A stretch of 64,000 nt of DNA, taken from the NCBI RefSeq assembly GCF_015706575.1, contig NW_024037072.1:17485162-17549161 (forward strand), in the 5' to 3' direction. Under the pieces are notes generated by a model. The model had not been told where the DNA came from and did not search any database. It saw nothing but the letters and a program-made list of their open reading frames with translations. Of this stretch, positions 1 to 19,736 are shown in pieces (within the stretch, counting starts at the first letter, position 1; each line of letters begins with the position of its first letter). The stretch comes from Patiria miniata (Eukaryota; Echinodermata; Asteroidea; Valvatida; Asterinidae). A program made the position numbers and the translations under genes.

Positions 1-485
1 TGAGACAGACAAGACAAGTGTGGGAGACAAGGCCTAAATATTAATACACAAAATAATAACATTTCAATTCATGGGTAATGATTTAAGAGAATCATTTCAA
101 CTATTCCAGTTGCCTCTTAAGGTGCCTCGATGAATAACACAATTTTTTACGTTGACGTTCTGTTAAATTGAACGAACACATATCCCCTAGCACTACTTCG
201 AGTGTTATATACATAAATGTTAGATGCTACGATAAAACAAGTATTAAAACAGGACGGGAGTAAATTATGCATAAATTTATACATTAATTGTCCTAAAATA
301 TAGTAATATAAGGTATTACATCGTAATATATTTAATTTTAGCAAATAATGGATCAGAATGATCACGATAACCAGCATTTAAAATTACACGAACTGCTCGT
401 TTCTGTAAAGTAAGTAATTTTGTTACACTTAGATGGCAAACTACCCCAAGTCAATATTGAGTAATTTAAGTAAGTTTCTGTTTTA

Positions 486-524
486 GCCTCTGAAGAAGAA
501 CTTGCTAAGTTCGCAACGTCAGGC
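486..524 (+). ncRNA. Hammerhead-ribozyme-like motif, copy 1
   Basis: Type I hammerhead layout. Stem I is GCCT (486-489) with AGGC (521-524). The conserved CUGANGA box is CTGAAGA (490-496). Stem II is GAACTT (498-503) with AAGTTC (507-512) around the loop GCT. The GAAA box is GCAA (513-516), followed by CGTC, which supplies a minimal stem III and the GUC cleavage triplet, predicted cut after 520. The A-to-C change in the GAAA box would weaken or abolish cleavage, so activity is doubtful. Confidence 0.6.
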
Positions 525-705
525 CACATTAATTTTTAGATTTATATATTTCAGGTCCATCCAGTCAGTAAGCAGTTTGCAGCAGTCTTACTTTTTTTCA
601 TGTTTCAACTTCTCTGTTGCAGTATCCCTTCGTGGTGATCCTCCTTGCTGATATGTAAGTTTCATTGTGTTTTGTTTTGTTCCTTCTTTTGTCATTTCTG
701 TTTTA

Positions 706-744
706 GCCTCTGAAGAAGAACTTGCTAAGTTCGCAACGTCAGGC
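706..744 (+). ncRNA. Hammerhead-ribozyme-like motif, copy 2
   Basis: Same sequence as copy 1, exactly 220 bp downstream: stem I GCCT/AGGC, box CTGAAGA, perfect 6-bp stem II, GCAA in place of GAAA, then CGTC. Self-cleavage at copies 1 and 2 would release a 220-nt monomer (521-740). Confidence 0.6.
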
Positions 745-925
745 CACATTAATTTTTAGATTTATATATTTCAGGTCCATCCAGTCAGTAAGCAGTTTGC
801 AGCAGTCTTACTTTTTTTCATGTTTCAACTTCTCTGTTGCAGTATCCCTTCGTGGTGATCTTCCTTGCTGATATGTAAGTTTCATTGTGTTTTGTTTTGT
901 TCCTTCTTTTGTCATTTCTGTTTTA

Positions 926-964
926 GCCTCTGAAGAAGAACTTGCTAAGTTCGCAACGTCAGGC
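926..964 (+). ncRNA. Hammerhead-ribozyme-like motif, copy 3
   Basis: Third identical motif, 220 bp after copy 2. The insertion ends shortly after it at the right-hand target duplication, so this unit is only partial. Confidence 0.6.
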
Positions 965-1640
965 CACATTAATTTTTAATTTAAGTAAGGTAAAACAAAT
1001 GAATTATACAATGTTAATAAAATCTTACGGAAAGATAATATTTCAAACGATTCTTTATTCCAATGTTCTTTGATATTTTGGCCGCTAGTTCATCAATAGT
1101 TACACCCAGGAAGTTAGTTATCTTAACCTGACTAAGCCTTGAGTTATTCAAAATGAAAGGAACAGATTGTGTGTATATTTGTACTGATTGGCACAAAAAT
1201 CATATAATTTGACATGGCGACATTAATACATAATTTATTTGCGAGACGTATGTACTGATCTCTTCAAGTTCCATATTAAGGTTAATAATTGCTTCATCTA
1301 CAATATCGTGAGTATATAACAAACTTCATCAAATAAACAAAATGTTATATGGTGTCTGAGGTACTACATATATCATAAATATAAAGAAGAAATAGTAAGG
1401 TACTCAACATGGAACCCTGAGGTACCCCGCACGTAATGAATCGGCTAGTTGAAGTAACAGAGTGAAATGACACATACTGCTTTCTGTTACACAAATAACT
1501 TTTCAGTAGGTCCAAAGCTGTTCCCCGCACTCCGTAAATTCAAGTGACACACAGCATTTGATAATAGCGCTGTAGTAACTTGACATGAAAATATCTGAAA
1601 GTTTCTATCTTAAGATATAGCGTTTTGAAGTAATTAGATA

Positions 1641-10925
<9,285 letters not shown>

Positions 10926-11361
10926 CTGCATGAACAGAAACATATAAAAAGTTAATATTATTTGATCTTAACATTTCTTACACCTTCTGTCGTCCAAAGC
11001 AATACGCGACCAACACCTTTGAAATGTAAACCGAGAATATGTATAGTGAGAATTGTGATCAAGTAATGAATTTCAAAAGAAAATTCCAATCTCAAACTCA
11101 TATTTTGTTTTACTTATAGAAAATTTCTGACACAGAATGACAATGGCGAGGTTTTATGGAAGTAAATGTTAAAAGAATGAATGTCTCATCAACTCAGATG
11201 TTACAGCCGGGACAAATTAATTTATGTGAAAAGAGTGCGGAAATTGAATATCACAAAAGCATACAGATGCTCAGAAGAAATAAATTATGAGTGTTTTTAA
11301 TTAAAAGATACAACTAAATTGCATCATGTGAATTCTTTAATTACAATCGACGAAAACTCAC

Positions 11362-11599
11362 CTGGGCAAAGCGGTTTCTTCAAGTTTCCGTGACCCAGTT
11401 CCAATCGCATTTGTGATATTACAGCTGACCTCAGTGCAGTAATTGTCCTCGAAATTGAATGGCATGGTTTTACCCGTAGGTGAGCTAGGCTTGGTGCCAT
11501 TTAGAATGATGTAATACTCAACGTGTCTGAGTGGATTGGCATCTGCGTCACAAGTGATGATTCCGTCCCTGAATTTCAGGGATGTTACCACCGGAGAAG
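11362..11599 (-). CDS. Duplicated Ig exon, out of register with next exon
   Basis: The translation runs SPVVTSLKFRDGIITCDADA onward to EVSCNITNAIGTGSRKLEE. It is a paralogue of the second Ig exon (9746-9510), with acceptor AG and donor GTGAGT intact. It is 238 bp against 237 in its partner: an extra T in GCGGTTTCTTC (plus strand) changes the exit phase from 1 to 2. Joined to the relic stalk exon or to 10925-10605, the reading frame is lost. Either this is an inactive exon, an alternative N-terminal arrangement exists, or one base is a sequence error. If restored by another exon, the receptor would have a third Ig domain. Confidence 0.55.
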
Positions 11600-11858
11600 C
11601 TGTAAAAAGAAAAATACATTGACTTATTTCAAGTACAAACTTTTCAACATTGAAGTCTGCTCTGTAACGACCATAAATAATTTTCAAACTGAAAAAAAAA
11701 TACCCCCCCAAAACAGAGAGTCTGATGTTTTGATCCCTGTAACATAATTCTCGGAAGTCTTTTGAGCAAGATACTACTGCGACTGGAACGACATACTGTC
11801 TGACATTTTGGATTTGTACTTTGGCGAAAGTGTTCTATAAACATGTAGGCTGGTTAGG

Positions 11859-12358
11859 NNNNNNNNNNNNNNNNNNNNNNNNNNNNNNNNNNNNNNNNNN
11901 NNNNNNNNNNNNNNNNNNNNNNNNNNNNNNNNNNNNNNNNNNNNNNNNNNNNNNNNNNNNNNNNNNNNNNNNNNNNNNNNNNNNNNNNNNNNNNNNNNNN
12001 NNNNNNNNNNNNNNNNNNNNNNNNNNNNNNNNNNNNNNNNNNNNNNNNNNNNNNNNNNNNNNNNNNNNNNNNNNNNNNNNNNNNNNNNNNNNNNNNNNNN
12101 NNNNNNNNNNNNNNNNNNNNNNNNNNNNNNNNNNNNNNNNNNNNNNNNNNNNNNNNNNNNNNNNNNNNNNNNNNNNNNNNNNNNNNNNNNNNNNNNNNNN
12201 NNNNNNNNNNNNNNNNNNNNNNNNNNNNNNNNNNNNNNNNNNNNNNNNNNNNNNNNNNNNNNNNNNNNNNNNNNNNNNNNNNNNNNNNNNNNNNNNNNNN
12301 NNNNNNNNNNNNNNNNNNNNNNNNNNNNNNNNNNNNNNNNNNNNNNNNNNNNNNNNNN
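11859..12358. other. Assembly gap (500 N)
   Basis: Exactly 500 N, which is probably a placeholder length. Translations crossing it are meaningless. Missing 5' exons of the receptor kinase and downstream exons of the 14.2-kb transporter exon could both lie here. Confidence 0.95.
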
Positions 12359-12785
12359 GCACGGTGTGCCTATTGTTACGAAAGATGTCTGTAAAATGGC
12401 TTGAATGTTAATCCTCGGGGAAATGGCACATTGTTTTGAACGTGGCTTGGTCAAAACGAGAAATTCATTACAAACAATAAAATCCAGTTTTGAAACCAAC
12501 CCGACTTGTTTTTTTTGGTTTCTTTTTATGCACTCGTGTCGTCTTCTTGAATACTTATTCTCATGCACACCATGCCTATTGTGTTTGACATGAAAGTGAA
12601 CCAACTGCAATTTTGCATCAAAATCTCATGGCAGTGGCGCTCAGTGATGGAAATGTAAACAAGGTATCATTGAAAAGCATAGAGATTACGCTTTCAGATG
12701 ATAACAGTTTTATAGCCAGTAAACATTTAGTCTTTCCACACTGGTTCTTCAAAGTTGGGTTTCCTTTTTATTGAAACACCCTGTA

Positions 12786-14114
12786 CACTCTAAAAACTGA
12801 AGTGTTGAATTTTAACATTTTCGAAGTGTTACTACCAAAACAACATTTCAAATGTTACAAAAGGTTATTCCAACTCTTAGTAATGCTAAAGTTAACCAAC
12901 TTCAAGACTGACTTTTCACAATTTAAAAGTGTTGTGAGCTTTCCTGCATAGACGCATGCGCAGTAATGTATTAGGCGACTGGGCAATTTGATTGGATAGT
13001 GAGTTCAGCGCGCCGCGCGCGCGCACTAGATCATTTTCCGTCCGAGCTCCAATATGGTGTTGGGTTCTTCATAAACTTTTGTCCTACATCGACCAACATC
13101 GCTGACCATCATGATATAACCAGATGAGAAAAGGTGAGATTTTTTATACTGAGATATTATCGTAGGAACACTGCACATTTTGATGTTAATGCTACTTTTA
13201 TATCGTACGAAATTGACGGATAATTTTAGATCTTAGTTCTAACAGATGGTTGTACGTACGCGCATACGTCCATTTGATTTTCGTGATGTATCGATGATGT
13301 TACAGTACGTATAAAATACAATCGACAGAAGTATGACAAATCTTTAATCTTTACAATCGCAGTTATGTGTGCATGTATTTCCATATGAGGACCATGTATC
13401 GATACATCACGCAAATCAAATGCACGTATGAACGTACGAACATGTATAGCGACACTCATCTGTTATAGTAGGGGTCTAAAATTATCTGTCAGTTTCATAC
13501 GATATAAAGGCAGTATTAACATAAGAATGTGCAGTGTTCCTTCGATAATATCTCAGTAAAAAAAAATCTCACCGTTACTCAACTGGTTATATCGGGATGG
13601 ATCGCGATGTTGGTGGAGGGAGGACGGAAAGTTATGAAGAACGCAACGCAATATTGGAGCCCTTACTGTCAATGACATACTCTGTATTTTTTGGCCTGTT
13701 TTGCGTGCATTTGAAGGAAGATTTTTTTGACCTTACATTAGCTCAAAGTAACACAAAGGGTACCAAATAGCTGTCTCAACAGTTTCAAAGGGTTGGATAT
13801 CAACACTTTCTTAACACTTGGCAATGGGTAAAGGGGTGACTGAATAGTAGTTTTAACATTTTAAAAGGGTCAGATCCAACACTTTCCTACACTTTTCTAA
13901 CATTTTTAAAGTGCTGGATCCCAACCCTTTTTTTAACACTTGGAAAAGTGTTGCAAAATGGATCGACACTTTTGTAACTTTCTAAAAGTGTTGGAATTCG
14001 TAACACTTTGGAAAGTGTTGAATCAACTTTTAAGTGTGGTCACTGACCGCACACATAGCAAGTGTTAAACTTATCATTTATAAAGTTGAATTTAACACTT
14101 TAGTTTTTAGAGTG
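12786..14114. mobile_element. Large foldback element, TA-flanked
   Basis: The ends are CACTCTAAAAACTGAAGTGTT (left, from 12786) and its near inverse ending TAGTTTTTAGAGTG (14114), each bordered by TA. The AAGTGTTG/CAACACTT motif repeats many times near both ends, like transposase-binding subterminal repeats. The middle is itself an inverted repeat: about 13033-13230 pairs with 13470-13670, and pairing continues inward around TGATGTATCGAT (13284) with ATCGATACATCA (13396). No open reading frame. The family is uncertain; the TA flanks would suit Tc1/mariner-type movement. Confidence 0.75.
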
Positions 14115-14201
14115 TACATGTAAATGTATAATTCTCTTCTGTAAGTGAAATTTAAAATGAGCCACTTTTTCCTGAACCCATGATTTGCACTCAATATTCA
14201 C

Positions 14202-14418
14202 CTATTAATCCAGACATTGCAGCTATCATGCTAGTTATCCATCCGATAATCCACGTCTCCGATTCAAACTGGACTTGTAACGTGGGCAGCATCAACCCTA
14301 GGCTTTTGACAACTCCGACGGAGATAAAACTGTAAGACCACATGGTCAACACCACAATCGCTACGGACCATCTTCCACCTTGGTCGTGTTGGGTCGTTTC
14401 ATCCCTAGCGTTGGCCAT
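14202..14418 (-). CDS. Monocarboxylate-transporter-like first exon (SLC16), orphan
   Basis: The start ATG at 14418 gives MANARDETTQHDQGGRWSVA, then a membrane helix and VVKSLGLMLPTLQVQFE with SETWIIGWITSMIAAMSGLI. It ends at donor GTGAAT after 14202 (phase 1). The DGGW-like opening, the SxGVxKSLG segment and the W-I-x-S-I helix match the first exon of SLC16 monocarboxylate transporters (proton-linked carriers in the plasma membrane). Normal length is about 450-500 residues, but only 72 are here. No later exon is visible at lower coordinates before the receptor kinase, which is on the same strand. The rest may be in the gap, or this is a stranded gene fragment. GRW in place of the usual GGWGW is slightly unusual. 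Confidence 0.65.
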
Positions 14419-14864
14419 GACCACATGTGCAAAATGTGCCTGGATTTGCTGACAAGGTCGAAAGAAACCTGTATGGAGTACGAATGATATTGAGACTGGT
14501 CACAAAGCCTTCCCGATACCAATAGTTCGTTGCCATTTGAGTATCAATGGTATACCCTGTTATTCTGTAACCTGTTCGTGACGTTGAGTTATTTTGATCG
14601 TCCTGCATGGCTGGTCAAAAGTGGCACTGAACCTGTCAATGAAATGAGCACTGCTTTAGAATTTTTGGCTGTTTGGGCAACCGGCCGAAACAGCCTTTGT
14701 TTCCGTCACAATAAAAGTGCAGATTTTTAAGACCTGTATCTACAGAACTTCAGGTCAGATTTGGTTGAAAGTTGGTCTGTACCTAGACAGGGATGTGTTA
14801 TAGATGAAAATTGAAGTGACGTCACGATGACGTCATCATTGGTCACGTGACGTCACGTTAAAGA

Positions 14865-15375
14865 TGATTAGATTTAATCTTTGAAAATCTCTATAAAATC
14901 AAACGTGTGCGACCTGAACTTGACGTTTGCGGGAATGGATAGAATAATCCTGGGTCTTCTTTTGTATATTATGTGCAAAATCACGTGACCCTTCCTTCCG
15001 GTTGAAACCGGAAGTGCCTTGTAATTTAAAATTGGTGAAAGATGTGAACTTGCTTTCAACGATGTATGCTCTGGCTAAGTTGTTCTTTGCTATAAAATTA
15101 TAGTTATACATTAAAATTGATGTGACGTCATCATGAAGTCATCACGTGATATGTGACATCATAATTCAAAGCCCTATGAGAATGTAATCACATATGCCAC
15201 CATTTTTTATAAACAGAGCTACACATCCTTCCTTGATGGAACTTATACTTGAAACTTTTAATGTCACACGTCACAAAAAATTACCGAAACAGCCCTGTGT
15301 TTGTCCACACACATAAATCTAGTTTTTATCATAATTATTATTGTGGTTTACTGAAACACTGCTTACAGCAGCTCA
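14865..15375. repeat. Dispersed repeat, copy 1
   Basis: Shares about 500 bp, same orientation, with 23240-23745. Shared strings include ACCTGAACTTGACGTTTGCG, CTTCCGGTTGAAACCGGAAG and ATGTATGCTCTGGCTAAGTT. No coding potential was seen. Copy 1 is followed immediately by the hAT insertion at 15382. Confidence 0.75.
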
Positions 15376-15381
15376 CAGGCT

Positions 15382-15653
15382 CAGTGCCGCACCGCCCCCC
15401 CCCCCCCCCAGGTTGTTTGTTTGTTTGTTTGTTTTTTTTAGTCCTACGATTTTACGTTTATGATATGTACATGTATGTGGCTTATTTTCGAGTAGTATAA
15501 TAGGGGTGTAAGTGGCGCCACCAACGTCAAAATAGTCCGCCCTCTGAAAAAAAAATTAGATTTTTTTCTGCGGCCAAAAATTTTGGGAAACAGTTTTTGA
15601 AACAAAATGTGAGCCCCCCCCCCCCCCAAAAAAAAATCCTAGGTGCGCCACTG
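15382..15653. mobile_element. hAT-type MITE with perfect 8-bp duplication
   Basis: The termini CAGTGCCGCACC and GGTGCGCCACTG are inverse with one mismatch. CACAGGCT lies directly on both sides (15374-15381 and 15654-15661). The interior has C runs and a GTTT microsatellite. Too short for any transposase. Confidence 0.8.
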
Positions 15654-16818
15654 CACAGGCTGAATTACAAGACAGTTTACGTAAAAACGAAAATATGTTG
15701 TGTAAACATTTTTGGGACGCTTGAACGAAATCTGTTTGAACTCCGATTGGATGCTAATGCGAAGGCAGCGAAGCGTAAAACGTGCCTGTTTATATTTCTC
15801 ACTACTTGCCAGTGTTCAGGAAAGATATATTTATCATATCTGTAACCAGAGATGTAGCAAGGTCATTTTTGTATGGGGGGAGGGGGGGGGGTTGAACAGT
15901 AAGTGCAAAGGGTACGTCCACATCCGTTATGAAATGTAGATTTTTGAAATGTAGTTTTTCCTCGGGACACTTGGCTTCCGTGAAATAAACAAAATGAACA
16001 TGTGAGTCGAAAAGAAAGCGACTAATTAGAAAAAAAATATAACAAAATATGTGGCTCGTTCCATTTCATCCAAAAACACAGGCATAAAGTACATGTTGTT
16101 GATTAAACTGTGAACATTTTAAAGTAATTTGCGTACCCCATTCCCAAGTTGTGTCACTCGATTTTAATATGAAGATCACAAAATTCAGCTGCCATCACTG
16201 ATCGTTTACCGTTCTACAAACTGATGAATACCCATTAAATAAAATGAAACATGTATACGTTTTCCCACATCAATGAATGGAGAAGTATCAAAAGAAAAAA
16301 AAAACGTATGCGTTCTTTTAGTAAAACGTGCATGCATAATCTCTGATAGCATGGATCAATTTCAGTTATTCTTTTTAAGCTCAGGCAGGAGCTTCTAGCT
16401 ACGGGAGTATTCGAAACCCCGTTCTCGGGTGACCTGCGCACAGTGATCTCGGGTTGCTGATTAAGAACGCATAAGTGCGTGTGGAGTGAAGCTGTTGTGC
16501 ACTCGCGCTTGTTTTGAGATGAGTTGAAGAACATGTTCGTTTAAGATATACTTCATTGGCGTTTCAAGTTTGATTACTTCTAAAGAAAAACAGTCATAAA
16601 TTTGAGTCACTTTCTTTTTGACTCACCCTGTACACGCAGCACCAAAACAAAATCCAATGAAATTTGATGTTTTGCTTTTAAGTTTTAGGTTTACGTGCGG
16701 CTTCAAGCTGTTGTGTATTTATCGTGTACATGTAGTACGGCATGAAATATATATTATTTTCAACACTGGTTCGAGATTGTTTACAAATTGTTATGTTTGA
16801 GTAGGACTGTGTCTGAGT

Positions 16819-17033
16819 CAGTGGCGTAGCCACCAGGGGGCGTGGGGGGCGACCGCCCCCCCCTAATGAAACCTTGTCTCCCCCCCCCCCCCCCCAGTCG
16901 CCCCCACCCCCCCCCCTGAGATTTTGAGTTTCTAAAAAAATTATCATTGATCTACATGACGCCCCCCATGAAATGTTCCAGCCCCCCCCCCCCCCCCCCC
17001 CCCCCCCCTGAAAAATTCCTGGCTACGCCACTG
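16819..17033. mobile_element. hAT-type MITE, poly-G/C rich
   Basis: Begins CAGTGGCGTAGCCACC and ends CTGGCTACGCCACTG. The flanks are GTCTGAGT (16811-16818) and GTCTGAGC (17034-17041), a 7/8 target duplication. It is the inverse orientation of the unit seen at the edges of 5677-6952 and at 38976, and shares AACTCAAAATCTC (here inverted) and ATCAATGATAATT. Confidence 0.8.
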
Positions 17034-17037
17034 GTCT

Positions 17038-17745
17038 GAGCGCATATAGCCTTTCACCAAGGCCATCTGGCTTAACTTGCCCGCATTCAAAGCGGCGAAA
17101 CAGCGAAGCGACTGGAGATGGAGACCACAAATGCGAGTGGCAGAGCCACGAGGGTAGCAGACCAGTAAATAAACTTCCATAGACTCCAGTGGTAAATGCT
17201 CCCACTTCAAAAATTCGGGAAAAATACTCACAACTCTCCAAGGTGTTCGAGACACACATCAAATTAAAACTTATTTCATCAGCTTTCATTTTCTTTTCAA
17301 TTTTCGGGGGTCAACTGATGACTTTTAGGGGAAATTTCCATCTGAAGACGATCACCCCTGAAAATAGTCCTGAAGCCCATCGCCATTTTGAAAAACGATG
17401 CCTACACTCCATTGCAAAATAGAGCGCTTTTAGGGTCCAAATTACATCCAAATTACACATAACTGCAAGCTCCCAGTCCTGTGCACGGCTTCCACCCATA
17501 TTTTTTACAAACCCTCAAGTTCATGGCCCACAGCATGCTCAAATACCGAAGATTTTGAGGGCATGCAAATCGTGATTTGGCCGGCGCAGGCAATTTCGGA
17601 CCGATTTACTGGTCTGCACCCCGAGGTGGCTCTGCCACTCGTGCGTGCTGACTTAATCTTTGCTCCAGTCGTTTCGGGTCTTCGCAACTCCGCCGCTCTA
17701 AGCCACGATGGCCTGGGCGAAAGGCTAGAGTGCATACGAATCTAT
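17038..17745. mobile_element. Terminal-inverted-repeat element
   Basis: About 120 bp at each end is inverse: left CGCATATAGCCTTTCACCAA, with GCGAAACAGCGAAGCGACTG and GTGGCAGAGCCAC; right GTGGCTCTGCCAC and GGGCGAAAGGCTAGAGTGC. The middle is ordinary sequence with no good reading frame. The hAT copy at 16819 landed at its left edge. Confidence 0.6.
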
Positions 17746-18510
17746 TGATATGAAGCGCGAACGGCCGGGTCTCTCAAAGACAGCTTTGTTTGGCGCCGAT
17801 CGACTGAAACTGGTTCAGGAAAGTCGATGCACTATCGCTACGATTGACGAGCCCCATTGCTTTTGAATGTGAATATGAATAAGTTTATATCTGACCTGAC
17901 AATAAATCTGTATTTGTCAACGCTTGTTATAAACCAGTTATTTGGATCCGTGCCACACTGGCACGATGCCTTGGCACGCACAGGAAAATAATATTGGACG
18001 AAGTCGATAATATGATAATGTGGGACGCCACACGAATGAATCACGGCCAAGCTCAAGACTTATACCGAACGAGAGGAACAACTTCAACGAGAGATAACAC
18101 GCGAGGTGAAAACAAGATAGCTGCGCCCGGCTATAGGATAAAGTAACAGGTCATATACAGGATAGAACCAGTTGGCGCAAACGTTAAATTACGAGAAAAG
18201 AAATTGCGGTCCAACACAAAATGAGACATGTCGTTTTGTGCGTTAGAGGTGTAAATTTAGCTATGCTGAGCCTTTTAACCCAGATGGGGTTACAGACACC
18301 CATAATCGAAATATAACGGAGGAATCGTATTTGCTAAAGAGCAGGGGTCAAACTGGGGAAAAAACTGCAATAGGACGTTTGCGATATGTGCCACCTATGA
18401 TATTCTGAATGGCGTGGGGCCATTTTCTATTACATTTTATGAGGTAACGGAGGGACTTGTTCTCTGTAATACATTTCCTAGATTGTGTTTACATGTACAT
18501 GGTTATGTGG

Positions 18511-19703
18511 CTCGTGCCTTTTCAGTTTTGTACTATTAAGTTAAGGTAGTTAGTTTACTTTTCTTAGTCCTCAGGTTACTTGCATCACATATCTGCCCGG
18601 TTGACTTGTAAGAATTTGTTGTATAGGTATTCATAGTGAGTTGAAACTATACATGCATGATGCATAAACTATGGGGTTTAGTAACTAAGGCTAATATTGG
18701 ACGACGAGGAATCGATCTGGATGGGTCGTGACGGGAAATTCCTTGTCATGAGGGTCGTTTCAATAATAGGGCGACACCAAAATGTCGCCCCAAATAGGTG
18801 TGTCGCCCTAATCGAGACGAATCGAATCTTTGGAACTTGAGCAAATCGGTCGTTCTATTGCAGCAATTATAAATTAAATAATAATACACACCGGAGTCTT
18901 ATATGGCGCATGTACTCTCTACATTCCAAAGAGTGAAATTAGGGACTAGACGTTTAGAGTGAAAATCACTCTCATTTTCGATTGAAATAGTCTGAAAAAT
19001 GAACCCCTCAGTCGAAACTTGAGTGAAAACTCGATCTTTACGATTGAAGAAATTTTAATCTAAATCGTCTCTAGTCCCTACTGAGTTTCCGACTGTGGGA
19101 GTGATTCTTCACTCGAATGGAGAGAATGTTCACTCTTTGGAATTTAGAGAGTATCTGCCAAAAATTAGGTACTGGAGGCGTAGGAAATTATGTCAATAGT
19201 TAAAGACAGGATTTATTTGTAGGATTCATGGCCACATGCAAGTGAAGCAGACGACAGAACATCGGAAACTTAAAAATACAAAATTAAGTGTGATAGAAGT
19301 ACTTTTTGGTTTTTATAAACTTTTACAGACGTGCCTTTTCAGTTTTGTACTATACTTTTATGTTAAGGTATAGTTAGTTTACTTTTCTTAGTCCTGAGAG
19401 TACTTGCATCACATATCTGCCCGGTTGACTTGTAAGAATTTGTTGTATAGGTATTCATAGTGAGTTGAAATTATACATGCATGATGCATAAACTATGGGG
19501 TTTAGTCATAGAGCTGTTTATAACTAAGGCTTAATATTGGACGACGAGGATTCGATCTGGATGGGTCGCGACGGAAAATTCCTTGTCATTTGTAGGATTC
19601 ATGGCCACATGCAAGTGAAGCAGACGACAGAACATCAGAAACTTAAAAATATAAAAGTCACAGTGTCATAGAAGTTCTTTTTGATTTTTAAAAACTTTTA
19701 CAG
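18511..19703. repeat. Old tandem duplication split by a MITE
   Basis: About 18511-18756 matches 19331-19588 (shared CACATATCTGCCCGGTTGAC and CGATCTGGATGGGTCG), and 19217-19330 matches 19589-19703 (shared GGATTCATGGCCACATGCAA). The first unit carries about 460 bp more, including the MITE at 18915, so the MITE arrived after or during divergence of the copies. No coding sequence. Confidence 0.7.
18915..19151. mobile_element. TA-flanked MITE
   Basis: Left end CTCTCTACATTCCAAAGAGT, right end CACTCTTTGGAATTTAGAG with TA outside each. AGGGACTAGA and its inverse lie further in. 237 bp, mostly self-complementary. Confidence 0.7.
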
Positions 19704-19736
19704 TACGTATTATTTGATCTGAGCGGCACATATATT

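Larger units (their letters stand above)
475..976 (+). mobile_element. Retrozyme-like tandem hammerhead element
   Basis: A 502-bp insertion sits inside the LINE remnant. It has two full 220-bp units plus a partial third; the full units are almost identical (one C/T difference seen near 646/866). The 13-base string TAATTTAAGTAAG lies at 462-474 and again at 977-989, which is a clean target-site duplication. Each unit boundary carries a hammerhead-like motif (486, 706, 926; spacing exactly 220). There is no open reading frame, long terminal repeat or poly-A tail. Tandem units of a few hundred bases with type I hammerheads are what is known of animal retrozymes and of the terminal repeats of Penelope-like elements. 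Membership is inferred from structure; no search was run. Alternative: a terminal-repeat array left by a Penelope-like element. Confidence 0.7.
147..1530 (-). mobile_element. LINE remnant, reverse-transcriptase 3' part, interrupted
   Basis: Read on the minus strand, 1345-1530 gives the reverse-transcriptase core: GTALDLLKSYLCNRKQYVSF, then ITCGVPQGSMLSTLLFLLYI. These match the typical LINE motifs for the region before the catalytic block. 1014-1196 gives the thumb-like stretch around FLGVTIDE and KISKNIGIKNRLKYYL. 147-377 gives the C-terminal tail with QLMYKFMHNLLPSCFN and YNTRSS. Stops and shifts separate the pieces, so the copy is dead. The order along the minus strand is collinear with a Jockey/CR1-type ORF2; the exact clade is not resolved. 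The copy is split by a younger insertion at 475-976. It lies just downstream of the receptor-kinase stop codon and is not part of that gene. Confidence 0.8.

Noticed and set aside
11835-12610. Long frames across the N gap
   Set aside because: They consist of unknown bases; an artefact.
14667-14695. GGCTGTTT...AAACAGCC hairpin as a hammerhead relative
   Set aside because: Has a GAAAC string but no CUGANGA box at the right place.
16235-16534. 99-codon minus-strand frame
   Set aside because: No motif, no splice context, AT-rich intergenic sequence.
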